DNA of 64,000 bases from an uncultured Eubacterium sp. (lineage in GTDB: Bacteria > Bacillota > Clostridia > Lachnospirales > Lachnospiraceae): contig CAJUDA010000002.1 of the NCBI GenBank assembly GCA_910584875.1, forward strand, positions 111,797-175,796, read 5' to 3'. The translations under genes and the position numbers were made by a program. The notes under the pieces were generated by a model. It ran no database searches, was not told where the DNA came from, and saw only the letters and a program-made list of their open reading frames with translations. Within the stretch, counting starts at the first letter, position 1, and each line of letters begins with the position of its first letter. Below, piece after piece: positions 9,053 through 17,615 of the stretch.

Positions 9053-9619
9053 CTAAAACGATAATAATCCCAGGTGTTCCAGCAAAATCTTCGTGCCGAT
9101 CAGAATCAGGATCACACCACCCAGTATCTCTGCTTTCTTCTGAAATCTTGTCCCAAATATATTGCCGATCCTCACTCCGGCAGCGGAGATCATAAACGTA
9201 ATGACACCGATCAGTGCTGCCGCCAGCCAGATGTTGACCGAGAGAAAGGCAAACGTAATCCCCACAGCAAGGGCATCAATACTGGTAGCTACCGCGAGGG
9301 TAGTCATTACAATAAAAGAAAAGGACGCATCGGTCTCCCCCTCTCCGTCTCCCAGCGCCTCCCGGATCATATTCACACCGATGATCAGCAGCAGGACAAA
9401 TGCGATCCAGTGGTCGACAGAGACGATCAGATTCTGGAACTGGATACCCAGCAGCCAGCCGATCAGCGGCATCAGCGCCTGAAATCCCCCAAAGTATATG
9501 GCTGGAATCACAGTATGCTTCCATGTCAGCTTTGATACAGAAAGTCCCTTACAGACTGATACAGCAAAAGCATCCATCGCAAGACCAATTCCTATGAGAA
9601 TAATCTCTGTCACACCCAT
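9053..9619 (-). CDS. mntP: Putative manganese efflux pump MntP
   Basis: A 188-residue six-helix membrane protein of the MntP/YebN family, which exports Mn2+. The diagnostic GLAMDAFAVSVCKGL near the N-terminus and the second-half repeat ATSIDALAVGITF are both present, each with the key aspartate. The start at 9619 was chosen over 9625 because GGAG then sits 8 bases upstream and the family usually begins at this point. It heads the mntP-thiD-NlpC-aminotransferase run. I saw no yybP-ykoY riboswitch in the short leader. Confidence 0.93.
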   Translation of the reverse strand: MGVTEIILIGIGLAMDAFAVSVCKGLSVSKLTWKHTVIPAIYFGGFQALMPLIGWLLGIQFQNLIVSVDHWIAFVLLLIIGVNMIREALGDGEGETDASFSFIVMTTLAVATSIDALAVGITFAFLSVNIWLAAALIGVITFMISAAGVRIGNIFGTRFQKKAEILGGVILILIGTKILLEHLGLLSF

Positions 9620-9650
9620 ACTCATTACTCCATTCTGTCGTTATCTGTTC

Positions 9651-9679
9651 ATTGTACCATATTCTTACCAGTATGACAA
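9651..9679 (-). promoter_or_regulatory. Promoter of mntP operon
   Basis: On the minus strand, -35 TTGTCA (9674-9679) and -10 TACAAT (9651-9656) are separated by exactly 17 bp, about 30 bases before the mntP start. This is a near-consensus vegetative promoter that leaves room only for a very short leader. Confidence 0.7.
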
Positions 9680-9694
9680 TTTTTATCGAAACGG

Positions 9695-10226
9695 ATTGCT
9701 TCATAAGCTGCTAAGGGAGGCGGTATCTCCCATATGCCCGTCCTTGTACCACTTCCCGAAAAATCATCGTTTCCTTCCTTTGCAAATCTGCCGCCCGAGC
9801 GTTGTCTGAGATGTCTGCTATCGTTTTTTTCTGGCTTTTGACAGCACGTTTGCACTAAGAGCCGCCACGCAGCGGTACTGAATGCACCACCAGAGATGAA
9901 ACCGCATACTGCGGGCAGATGCGAAGCATCTGTTCGTGGAAAAAGGATGAAAAAAATAAATATATTTGTTTTTTGGCATCCTTTTTCCACGAATGGCACC
10001 TCTGGTGATGCCCGCAGTAAACAGTAACTAAGGTGGTGCATAAGGACCGGCGGGCGGCTATGCTGTAAAAGTCAGAAAAAACGATATGGCAGACAGCGAG
10101 TTTTACGAAGGGCGGCAGAAGAATTTTGCAAAGGCAGGAAATGATTTGATTTTTCACAGGAAGTGGTACTGCGGACGGTCGATGGGATGATACCGCCTCC
10201 CTGAATTCTGCAGGTTATGAAGCGAT
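9695..10226. repeat. Large palindromic non-coding element, copy A
   Basis: About 530 bp in which the left half pairs with the right half. The outer arms include GGGAGGCGGTATC at 9715-9727 matched by its complement at 10189-10201, extended outward by ATTGCTTCATAAGCTGC at 9695-9711 against 10210-10226. The centre is a 17-bp perfect stem (9933-9949 with 9977-9993) around an A/T-rich loop, flanked by two small hairpins, giving a cross-shaped fold. A second copy in opposite orientation lies at 13735-14225. No convincing coding frame is seen. It may be a MITE-like element, a structured RNA, or a cruciform site; I do not recognise the family. Confidence 0.8.
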
Positions 10227-10250
10227 TGCCCTAAAGCTGCTACAGGGCAG

Positions 10251-11033
10251 TCACTCATATTCTTTCATATATTTGCGGAACCAGAGTGGCAGGAGCTGAC
10301 GCTGCAGATTCCGGTTTGTTCTCTCCTTTATGGCGATCGTATCAACAAAAAGCTTCCAGAGCTTCTGCATATCTTTTTCCTCCTCTGAATACTGGAGCGA
10401 CAACTCATCAAAATCCACTTCTTCCATAGTGGCATACAGACACCCCTGTCCCTTCCGGTGAAACAGAACCGTCCGGTGCACCGTATCAGCGATCACCCAG
10501 TCTTCCCCGGAATACCGATCCGAAAAATGTTCGGCAAGCCAGGGAAGAAGATTGCTCTTTGGATTGATTCTGGCAAACAGCGAACCGTCAGCCAGTTCCT
10601 GAAACCGGAGAAATTCTTTCCAGTGATAGATTTCATTGTATACATTTTTATCGATATCATACAGTGTTAGTACAAAAGGCAGCGTCAGACACTCCATGAT
10701 CCGCTCTCCGGCAGTAAGTCCGTATTGGACAAAACGGTAGATGGCATCTGCCTTCTCCGGAAAACAGGATGCAGCAGATCTCTGGATCAATTCATATGCC
10801 GGGCGTGAAATATCCCTCTGAACGGTACGCGCCACCTTAAGGGCACGGTCAAAATCCGTCTCCACCGATATATACTCACAAAACAATTCCTGATTGAATC
10901 CGGTCTCCCGGATACGGATCTCATTCGCCTTATGACCATGCCTGTCCTCATAGGCACGGTATATCGCAGAGAAGATCCCCTCCAGGGAATCCTCGCAAAG
11001 ATAGCAATATTTCTGATGATCATCTGTTCCCAT
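10251..11033 (-). CDS. DNA-metabolism protein of the TIGR03915 / DUF4130 type
   Basis: A 260-residue cytosolic protein that I assign from memory to the TIGR03915/DUF4130 family, always found beside a radical SAM protein (TIGR03916) and in some organisms fused or linked to uracil-DNA glycosylase. The fit rests on the start (YCYLCEDSLEGIFSAIYRAYE) and on the neighbour. I chose the ATG at 11033 because AAAGGAG stands 5 bases before it; the ATG at 11048 contains that ribosome site. It overlaps the radical SAM gene by 14 bases, so the two are coupled. A role in DNA repair is inferred, supported by LexA-like boxes in the shared promoter. Confidence 0.78.
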   Translation of the reverse strand: MGTDDHQKYCYLCEDSLEGIFSAIYRAYEDRHGHKANEIRIRETGFNQELFCEYISVETDFDRALKVARTVQRDISRPAYELIQRSAASCFPEKADAIYRFVQYGLTAGERIMECLTLPFVLTLYDIDKNVYNEIYHWKEFLRFQELADGSLFARINPKSNLLPWLAEHFSDRYSGEDWVIADTVHRTVLFHRKGQGCLYATMEEVDFDELSLQYSEEEKDMQKLWKLFVDTIAIKERTNRNLQRQLLPLWFRKYMKEYE

Positions 11034-12423
11034 AGCCGCTCCTTTCATCTGCCGGATCCATCAGATCCAGCAAAGACATCTGCTGATATACCGTCTCTCC
11101 TGTGATACCCGGAGGCAGGGTCTCCCGCAGACCAAGCAGGTTGGTCAGGATAAAACTGCGGTTCATCTTCAGCGGTATCATCATCCTGCCGCCGCAGGTA
11201 ATGAAATACATCGCACGTTTGAGCACCACCCCGAATTTTTTCAGTGCAGCAAAATCCAGGGTACCCATCCGTCTTGCCGTAATGATCCGTTTTGCTGATT
11301 TGACACCGACTCCCGGAATCCGCAGCAGCGTGTGATAATCTGCCGTCTGCACTTCCACCGGAAAATATTCCAGGTGACCAAGCGCCCAGTTGCATTTAGG
11401 ATCCACCTGTATATCCAGATGCGGCTGATCCGCCGTAATGATCTCCTCTGCTTTAAACTGATAAAACCGCATAAGAAAATCTGCCTGATACAACCGGTGC
11501 TCACGCAGCAGGGGAGGTCCGCTCTCTGTTGTATCCGGCAGCTGGTCATCTCCCGTCGTATTGATAAATGCAGAATAAAAAACCCGTTTCAGATCAAACT
11601 GGCGGTACATCGCCTCCGCCATATGCACGATCTCATAATCACTCTCTCCCGAGGCACCGATGATCATCTGTGTACTCTGACCGGCAGGGACAAAACTGCT
11701 GCCGGGGTGGCTTTCCTGCAGCATCTGTTTCCCTGTGACCGCCGGATACAGCGCTGTCTCCGGATGATGATCCATCAGGGCAGCCTGACCGCGGTAATCC
11801 TGTAAAAGCAGACTCTCCCGCCGCCCCACCTGGATCTGGCGCATCGGCGTCAATATCTTTTTGCGGTTTTTCTGCGGAGCCAGACGCCGCAGTCCCTCTG
11901 CAGTCGGCAATTCCATATTCACACTCATCCGGTCTACGATCCATCCGGTCTTTTCGATAAGAAGAGGGTCCGCTCCGGGTATCGCCTTCACGTGGATATA
12001 TCCATTAAAGCGGTACTTATTGCGAAGCATATACACCGCCTGATAGATCTGCTCCATCGTATAATCCGGATTGTTGCGGATCCCGGAGCTCAGAAAAAGC
12101 CCTTCGATATAATTCCTGCGATAAAACGATATTGTCAGCTCTGCGATCTCCTCTGGTGTAAAAGAGGCGCGGGGCACATCGTTGGAACAGCGGTTGCAAC
12201 AGTATTTGCAATCAAAAACACATTCATTGGTCTGTAATATCTTCAGCAGTGAAATACATCTGCCATCCGCAGCGAAGGCATGGCAAAGCCCGGCTGAAAC
12301 AGCACTCCCCATCGTCCCCTTCACACCCCGCCGGCTGGCGCCGCTGGACGTACACGCCACATCATACTTTGCCGCATCTGTGAGAATCTCAAGTTTGTCG
12401 AATATTTCCTGTGATAATGCCAT
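11020..12423 (-). CDS. Putative DNA modification/repair radical SAM protein
   Basis: A 467-residue radical SAM enzyme (TIGR03916 type). The iron-sulfur motif CxxxCxxC is present as Cys68, Cys72 and Cys75 in ECVFDCKYC, followed by extra cysteines (CNRC). Near residue 370 a helix-hairpin-helix motif, LLRIPGVGVKSAKRI, points to DNA binding. GGAGG lies 6 bases before the ATG. The gene is first in a two-gene unit with the TIGR03915-type protein. Its promoter carries two near-consensus LexA boxes, so expression is probably induced by DNA damage. The exact reaction is unknown. Confidence 0.88.
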   Translation of the reverse strand: MALSQEIFDKLEILTDAAKYDVACTSSGASRRGVKGTMGSAVSAGLCHAFAADGRCISLLKILQTNECVFDCKYCCNRCSNDVPRASFTPEEIAELTISFYRRNYIEGLFLSSGIRNNPDYTMEQIYQAVYMLRNKYRFNGYIHVKAIPGADPLLIEKTGWIVDRMSVNMELPTAEGLRRLAPQKNRKKILTPMRQIQVGRRESLLLQDYRGQAALMDHHPETALYPAVTGKQMLQESHPGSSFVPAGQSTQMIIGASGESDYEIVHMAEAMYRQFDLKRVFYSAFINTTGDDQLPDTTESGPPLLREHRLYQADFLMRFYQFKAEEIITADQPHLDIQVDPKCNWALGHLEYFPVEVQTADYHTLLRIPGVGVKSAKRIITARRMGTLDFAALKKFGVVLKRAMYFITCGGRMMIPLKMNRSFILTNLLGLRETLPPGITGETVYQQMSLLDLMDPADERSGYGNR

Positions 12424-12433
12424 AAAAAACCTC

Positions 12434-12481
12434 CGAACATTTGTTTGTTATTATAGTAACACACATACGTTCGGATGGCAA
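12434..12481 (-). promoter_or_regulatory. Promoter with two LexA (SOS) boxes
   Basis: On the minus strand -35 TTGCCA (12476-12481) and -10 TACTAT (12453-12458) are 17 bp apart. CGAACGTATGTGTG lies between them (12460-12473) and CGAACATTTGTTTG on the plus strand covers 12434-12447, just past the -10. Each matches the Gram-positive LexA consensus CGAACRNRYGTTYG at 13 of 14 positions. Two operators straddling the -10 box would block transcription until the SOS response. Confidence 0.72.
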
Positions 12482-12514
12482 GTGATGTAATATTTTTTTC
12501 TAAGAAAGAGTCTG

Positions 12515-12742
12515 TCAGGCAACCTTGGAATAGTCAATTATTGAGATCTCCTGCATTAATTTTTTTGCTGATTCAATAATCTGTTCCAGATGTTCCACAA
12601 CATCAGCAGTATAAATAACTTCATTACATTCTGTACATTTATAGCAAGGTACATTACGAACAATAATAAGACAGCTGCCTAAATCCGTAACATCTGTTGT
12701 ATATCCCTTTTCCGCGATAGACCCACATTCCATACACAACAT
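12515..12742 (-). CDS. YgiT-type zinc finger protein (antitoxin-like), orphan
   Basis: A 75-residue protein starting MLCMECG with two CxxC pairs (CMEC and CYKC-TEC), the zinc-ribbon found at the N-terminus of MqsA/YgiT antitoxins. The usual partner is a small RelE-like or DUF4258 toxin encoded immediately upstream; none fits into the 12743-12975 gap. There is also no Xre-type helix-turn-helix domain at the C-terminus, only a helix-forming segment. I chose ATG 12742 (AAAGGGG 7 bases upstream) over the GTG at 12751. It may be a solitary antitoxin remnant. Confidence 0.75.
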   Translation of the reverse strand: MLCMECGSIAEKGYTTDVTDLGSCLIIVRNVPCYKCTECNEVIYTADVVEHLEQIIESAKKLMQEISIIDYSKVA

Positions 12743-12975
12743 GACATTCACCCCTTTCTTGTCTTGAAATCATCTTCCCATTGTTCAGAAGTTGGATAGT
12801 AAGCAGTAATTAAATATATAAAATCATTATAAATGATATCATGTTAACATATATGAAGTCAATCTATCTATAGTAATATTGTTTTCAGAACCTTATATAA
12901 TTATCATTGAATTTAATTTCCGGTTATGATATTATCCATATAACTCAACTACTTTTATATAAAAGGAGAATCCGA

Positions 12976-13716
12976 ATGAAATCAGTTAAGATCTTATCAC
13001 TTATAATTCTTATGGCACTGTGCCTTTGTGCCTGCGGTTCATCAAAAACAGACAATGCCTCTGGCTCTGCTGTTACAGCCACAGAAAAGCCGCTGGATGC
13101 ACAGGCAGCATATGTGAAAGCGTTTCTTGATACTTTGTGTAAAGAAGACTACAAGGCCTATGCAGCAGCCCGCGGTGTCAGCGAAAAGACAGTATGGGAT
13201 GAGATGCCCGCATTTCTGGAAAGTGTCATTGACAGCACCCTCACCTATATCCCCAGCGAAACGATGGCTGATTCCTTTGCGAAGGAACTGCAAAAGCTGC
13301 TGGGCGCCTGTAAGTATACCGTACAGCCCTCCAGCAAAAATAAGGACGGGTCTTATTCCGTCCCGGTATCCATCCGGCAGTTCAATGTATTTAAGGAAGC
13401 TCTTGTCAAATCAGAAGAAGAACACCTGAACTGGGTACAGACACAGTCGGAGGATCTCGACGAAGATCTGTCGACCGACCAGTTCTTTGCCTATATCATC
13501 AAACACTGCAAAGAGATTCTGAAACATCCACAATACTCGAAAGCAGCAACTGTCACTGTCACGCTCACACAATCAGAAACCGGACAAAAAGGATATGACT
13601 TCGGAGACGAGGACATGTTAAATCTTCTCTATGCCTTACTTGATTTCTCAGCCTGGGATGAAGATGTCGAAGACGGAGAAACTGCCAGCGGTGCAGCTGT
13701 CGATGAAAAGGCATGA
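12976..13716 (+). CDS. Putative lipoprotein of unknown function
   Basis: A 246-residue exported lipoprotein. The signal peptide KILSLIILMALCLCACG ends in a lipobox with the acylated cysteine at about residue 19, followed by a Ser/Thr/Ala-rich linker. The rest is mixed alpha/beta with an acidic C-terminus (DEDVEDGE). The pattern resembles small Lachnospiraceae lipoproteins of the DUF5105 kind, but I cannot claim the family. AAAAGGAG lies 8 bases before the ATG at 12976; the longer frame from 12907 has no ribosome site. It lies between the orphan zinc finger and palindromic copy B. Confidence 0.8.
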   Translation: MKSVKILSLIILMALCLCACGSSKTDNASGSAVTATEKPLDAQAAYVKAFLDTLCKEDYKAYAAARGVSEKTVWDEMPAFLESVIDSTLTYIPSETMADSFAKELQKLLGACKYTVQPSSKNKDGSYSVPVSIRQFNVFKEALVKSEEEHLNWVQTQSEDLDEDLSTDQFFAYIIKHCKEILKHPQYSKAATVTVTLTQSETGQKGYDFGDEDMLNLLYALLDFSAWDEDVEDGETASGAAVDEKA

Positions 13717-13734
13717 CACGGCTTACCTGCACTT

Positions 13735-14225
13735 TTCAGAGCGGCGGGTTTATGCTGGCTTGTCCGGTATATCACTCCCAACGAAAAAATAAATCGTTTC
13801 CTTCGTCTGCAAAAATCTTCCGCCTCCCTTCGCAAAACTCGCTGTCTGCTTTGTCGTTTTCCTGACTTTTACAGCATAGCCGCCCGCCGGTCCTTATGCA
13901 CCACCTTATTCTGCCACTATTACTGCGGGTAGCACCGAAGGTGCAATTCATGAAAGAAGGGTGTCAAAAAACAAATATATTTATTTTTGGCACCCTTCTT
14001 TCATGAACAGATGCTCTGCATCTGCCCGCAGTTGGGGAAACTCTCGTTTGGTGGTGCATTAGTACCGCTGCGTGGCGGCTCTTAGTGCAAACGTGCTGCT
14101 AAAAGTCAGGAAAACGACGGCAGACATCTCAGACAATGCTCGGGCGGCAGATTTGCAGACGAAGGAAACGATAATTTTTCGGGGAGTGATACAAGGACAA
14201 GCCAGCATAAACCCGCCGCTCTGAA
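13735..14225. repeat. Large palindromic non-coding element, copy B
   Basis: A 491-bp element related to copy A at 9695-10226 but in the opposite orientation. Its 30-bp terminal inverted repeats (13735-13764 and 14196-14225) match perfectly, yet they differ in sequence from copy A's ends. The inner 17-bp stem is 13947-13963 with 13991-14007, flanked by small hairpins as in copy A. Several bases differ between the copies and each is compensated on the opposite arm. No coding frame or transposase is seen. Two such inverted copies 3.5 kb apart could let the segment between them invert. Confidence 0.8.
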
Positions 14226-14255
14226 CTCCGTCTGCCAGGCGTGATCCCTGCTTTT

Positions 14256-15143
14256 CTATGCTCTAAATTCTTCCTGCTGGTACTCGTGGATCACATGGTT
14301 GTAAAACGTCCTCACTGCCGGCGCCATACTGTCGGGATTGAGGACAGCGATCCCGACGATGCGGTACGCTTCCCCTTCCAGTGGATAGCAGTCCACATCA
14401 TAGGGAATATCCTGCATGACCATCTCCGGCATCAGACAGATCCCAAAACCATTTGCCACCATGGCAATGGTTGAGAGGTCGTCCACGACATGATAATCCG
14501 ATTTCACATTCAGCTTATTTTCTTTCATAAACTTCTGGATATCTGCATCGGTACTTTCCCGCTGGGTTACAAATACCTGATCTCGCAATTCTTCAATGCC
14601 GATGAAGCCGCCCTGCCCGCTTCTTTTCCGCCCTTTTGGCATAACGCAGAGAAGCGGATCTTTATATAAGGGTTCAATCGAAAGCTCTGCGGCGCTCGAT
14701 ACCGACAAAAATCCGATATCCACGATACCGTTACGGATCCAGTATACAACATCATCATAAGTCCCCTGAAACAATTCGATCGCGATCGCGGGATATTTTT
14801 CCTGGAACGTGTGCATCAGACGCGGCATCCAGTTCGTGCATACACTGGAAAAACATCCCACCCGGATGCGTCCCTGCTTCAATCCATTAAATTCAGCGAT
14901 CACCTGCTGCAGACTTTCATCACTATTCAAAACACCATTGACATAGGGAAGAAGACGCTCCCCATAACTGGTGAGCGTCACCCCGCTTTTACTCCGGTTC
15001 AATATGGTAAAACCAAGTTCTGTCTCCATGGCTGATATCGCATGACTGACTGCTGATGGCGTCAGACCAAGAATATCAGCTGCCCTGCGGAAACTCCCCT
15101 GTCCCGCCACTGTCTTAAATACCTGATAAGACAACAAAGTCAT
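14256..15143 (-). CDS. LysR-family transcriptional regulator
   Basis: A 295-residue regulator with the N-terminal winged helix-turn-helix of the LysR family (GSFRRAADILGLTPSAVSHAISAMETELG, about residues 17-45) and a C-terminal substrate-binding domain. It begins 6 bases after the stop of porB and on the same strand, so it is probably the last gene of the por operon and may control it in response to a carbon metabolite. GAGGT precedes the ATG. The effector is not evident. Confidence 0.92.
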   Translation of the reverse strand: MTLLSYQVFKTVAGQGSFRRAADILGLTPSAVSHAISAMETELGFTILNRSKSGVTLTSYGERLLPYVNGVLNSDESLQQVIAEFNGLKQGRIRVGCFSSVCTNWMPRLMHTFQEKYPAIAIELFQGTYDDVVYWIRNGIVDIGFLSVSSAAELSIEPLYKDPLLCVMPKGRKRSGQGGFIGIEELRDQVFVTQRESTDADIQKFMKENKLNVKSDYHVVDDLSTIAMVANGFGICLMPEMVMQDIPYDVDCYPLEGEAYRIVGIAVLNPDSMAPAVRTFYNHVIHEYQQEEFRA

Positions 15144-15149
15144 ACTAAA

Positions 15150-16091
15150 TTACCTCGCCGTTTTATACAAAAGATCCTCCCACCTCCGGTCTACCTCTGC
15201 CTGGAACTGTTCGATCAGATGTTCATTTCCTTTCTTAAACAGATGCTTAAACCGTCCCTGCTCCCGCAGAAAATCTTCGACAGGAAGCTTCTTTTTCGGT
15301 TGATAGGACAATGTCCATTTCCCGTGATCCACCTCATAGAGCGGCCAGTAACAGGTCTCCACCGCCAGCCTGCATATCTTCATGATATCTGCCATATCAT
15401 ACCGCCAGCCCCGGGGGCACGGCGTCATAATATTCAGAAAACTGGCTCCTTCTGTATAGATTGCCTTCTCAGCCTTTTTGTGGATATCTTTAAAATCAGG
15501 TGTAAAAGTAGTCTGTGCCACATATGCCACATCATGATCAGCGATGATACTGGCAAGATCCTTACGGTTCTGCATCTTGCCATTGGATTCTCTGCCCACT
15601 GGCGTCGTCGTCGTATCCGCATACATCGGTGTGGCGGAGGACCGCTGGATCCCCGTATTCATATAAGCACCGTTGTCATAGCAGACATAGACCATGTCAT
15701 GTCCCCGCTCCATGGCACCGGACAGGGACTGGAATCCGATATCATATGTCCCGCCGTCACCACCAAAGGTGATAAACTTAAAATTGGCGTCCTCTGGCAG
15801 CCTGCCTCTTTTTTTCAATGCCTTATACGCCGTCTCCACCCCGCTCAGCGTGGCTCCGGCATTCTCAAAAGCGTTATGGATATAACTGTCCTCCCATGCC
15901 GTATAAGGATACATAAAAGAAGAGACTTCCAGACATCCCGTGGCATTTCCGATGACAGCATGGTCATCTTCATGCAGGGCACGAAGAACAGCACGGACCG
16001 CGATGGTAGCGCCGCATCCGGCACACATACGGTGTCCGGGAGCCAGCCGCTCCGGTTTTTCCATTATAGTTTTTAAATTATAATCACTCAT
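15150..16091 (-). CDS. porB: 2-oxoacid:ferredoxin oxidoreductase, beta subunit
   Basis: A 313-residue thiamine-diphosphate-binding subunit of a pyruvate (or branched 2-oxoacid):ferredoxin oxidoreductase. HRMCAGCGATIAVRAV near residue 20 holds the CxxC iron-sulfur ligands, and GGDGGTYDIGFQSLSGAMERG with the following CYDNGAYMNTG is the TPP/Mg2+ site. ATG 16091 is preceded by GGAGGAA; an earlier ATG at 16112 precedes this site and adds seven residues. It is the fourth gene of a porG-porD-porA-porB operon. The order and sizes fit a four-subunit enzyme; pyruvate is the likely but not proven substrate. Confidence 0.88.
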   Translation of the reverse strand: MSDYNLKTIMEKPERLAPGHRMCAGCGATIAVRAVLRALHEDDHAVIGNATGCLEVSSFMYPYTAWEDSYIHNAFENAGATLSGVETAYKALKKRGRLPEDANFKFITFGGDGGTYDIGFQSLSGAMERGHDMVYVCYDNGAYMNTGIQRSSATPMYADTTTTPVGRESNGKMQNRKDLASIIADHDVAYVAQTTFTPDFKDIHKKAEKAIYTEGASFLNIMTPCPRGWRYDMADIMKICRLAVETCYWPLYEVDHGKWTLSYQPKKKLPVEDFLREQGRFKHLFKKGNEHLIEQFQAEVDRRWEDLLYKTAR

Positions 16092-16111
16092 TCCCGTTCT
16101 TCCTCCAGCCA

Positions 16112-17293
16112 TTACTTTCTCAGACGTATATACTGATACTGCTCGACACTTGTTCCCTTTTCGACCATATTTTCCAGTTCACCAAATATGCCCATGGCAT
16201 CCCGTATCGTAAAATCACGCCCGGCAAGACCATAGATATAGTTCACCGTCTCGATCATTACCTTTTTCTTAAAAAGTGCCGCCGGCACTTCACTGCCCAG
16301 AGGACCGCCGTTGCCGTTGTAGCTCTCACACCGGTCCATAATAGCGGCTGCCTTACAGTTTTTCAGAGCCTGTGCAATCTCCTCTGCCGGAAAGGGACGG
16401 AATACACGGAGTTTGAGTACCCCCACTTTTTTCCCTCTCTCCCGCAGATCATCCACTGCCTGTTTCGCCGTCCCTGCTGCCGAACCCATGATCAACATGA
16501 TATAATCCGCATCCTGTGTCCGGTATTCCTCAAAAAGTTCAAAACCACGTCCTGAGAGCTCCCGGTACTCCTGTGCCACCTCACGGATCACCTGCTTGGA
16601 GTTTTCCATGGCGATCTCCTGATTTTTCTTTGCCTCCATGGCATAATTCGAGACCGAATACGGTCCTACAGCAATGGGTTTTCCCGGATTGAGAAGAAAT
16701 TCCTCCGGTTCATATTCCCCGACAAAGCCCTTCACCTGTTCGTCCTCCAGAAGCTCGATGTTCTCCACCGCATGACTTGTGATAAAACCGTCCTGGCAGA
16801 TCATCACAGGCAGATGCACCCGGGGATCCTCTGCGATCGGATATGCCTGAATAAAGTTATCATATGCCTCCTGGTTGTTCTCTGCATAGATCTGGATCCA
16901 CCCGGTATCTCTTGCCCCCATGCCGTCCGAATGATCGCAGTTTATATTGATCGGTCCCGACAGGGTCCTGTTTACCAGCGCCATCACCAGGGGAAGCCGG
17001 TTAGACGCTGCCAGAAGGAGCTCCTCCCACATCAGGGCAAGCCCTGCCGAAGAAGTGGCAGTAAGACTTCTCGCTCCTGCTGCCTCAGCACCGATAGCGG
17101 CACTCATCGATGAATGCTCACTCTCGACCGGAATAAACTCTGTGTTCATTTCCCCGTTGGCAATATAAGCCGATACCATCTGCGGGATCTCCGTAGATGG
17201 AGTGATGGGAAACGCCGGCATGACATCCGGATCGATCTGACGGATGGCATACGATACTGCCTCGTTGCCGGACATACGCTCTTTGATCGCCAT
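16112..17293 (-). CDS. porA: 2-oxoacid:ferredoxin oxidoreductase, alpha subunit
   Basis: A 393-residue alpha subunit containing the pyrimidine-binding part of the TPP fold (GNEAVSYAIRQIDPDVMPAFP-type N-terminus, EHSSMSAAIGAEAAGARSLTATSSAG) and the C-terminal transketolase-like region. Together with the beta, gamma and delta subunits it oxidatively decarboxylates a 2-oxoacid to acyl-CoA and reduces ferredoxin. Its start codon shares one base with the stop of porD (TAATG), a translational coupling signal, and GGAGGGG lies just upstream. Confidence 0.9.
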   Translation of the reverse strand: MAIKERMSGNEAVSYAIRQIDPDVMPAFPITPSTEIPQMVSAYIANGEMNTEFIPVESEHSSMSAAIGAEAAGARSLTATSSAGLALMWEELLLAASNRLPLVMALVNRTLSGPININCDHSDGMGARDTGWIQIYAENNQEAYDNFIQAYPIAEDPRVHLPVMICQDGFITSHAVENIELLEDEQVKGFVGEYEPEEFLLNPGKPIAVGPYSVSNYAMEAKKNQEIAMENSKQVIREVAQEYRELSGRGFELFEEYRTQDADYIMLIMGSAAGTAKQAVDDLRERGKKVGVLKLRVFRPFPAEEIAQALKNCKAAAIMDRCESYNGNGGPLGSEVPAALFKKKVMIETVNYIYGLAGRDFTIRDAMGIFGELENMVEKGTSVEQYQYIRLRK

Positions 17294-17598
17294 TATTCTT
17301 TCCCCTCCTTCATCGTGATCGCATCAAACGGACATACGCTGGCGCATATGCCGCAGCCCTTGCAGTGATCGTAGTCAAAGTCCAGACGTTTTCCCTCCTT
17401 CACCGGGATACTGGAGTCCGGGCAGACCGGGGCACACAGCAGGCACTGTCTGCACAGATCCCTATGTAACACCGGCGTACTGGTCCTCCATTCGCCAGTG
17501 TTAAAAAGCCGGGAAGATCCGCCGTCAAAGATCATCAGCCCCTCTGTGAGCTCCTGATGCGGTGTCTTCTCATTAATCTTCGTCACATCTGTTCTCAT
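17293..17598 (-). CDS. porD: 2-oxoacid:ferredoxin oxidoreductase, delta (ferredoxin-like) subunit
   Basis: A 101-residue ferredoxin-like subunit with two four-cysteine clusters, CRQCLLCAPVCP and CKGCGICASVCP, each able to bind a 4Fe-4S centre. It passes electrons from the TPP site to external ferredoxin. I chose the ATG at 17598; the same frame also begins with a TTG at 17610 that would sit directly against the GGGAGG ribosome site. The gene lies 17 bases after porG and overlaps the porA start. Confidence 0.9.
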   Translation of the reverse strand: MRTDVTKINEKTPHQELTEGLMIFDGGSSRLFNTGEWRTSTPVLHRDLCRQCLLCAPVCPDSSIPVKEGKRLDFDYDHCKGCGICASVCPFDAITMKEGKE

Positions 17599-17615
17599 AT
17601 CAGCCGCCAACCTCC

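Noticed and set aside
9620..9715. yybP-ykoY manganese riboswitch upstream of mntP
   Set aside because: The promoter lies about 30 bases from the start codon, leaving no room for a riboswitch.
9649..10157. Short minus-strand frames within palindrome copy A
   Set aside because: They span the self-complementary arms, have no ribosome site, and are not preserved in copy B.
15219..16076. Plus-strand open frame of 285 codons
   Set aside because: It is the antisense shadow of porB, with no ribosome site and low-complexity His/Arg/Cys-rich translation.
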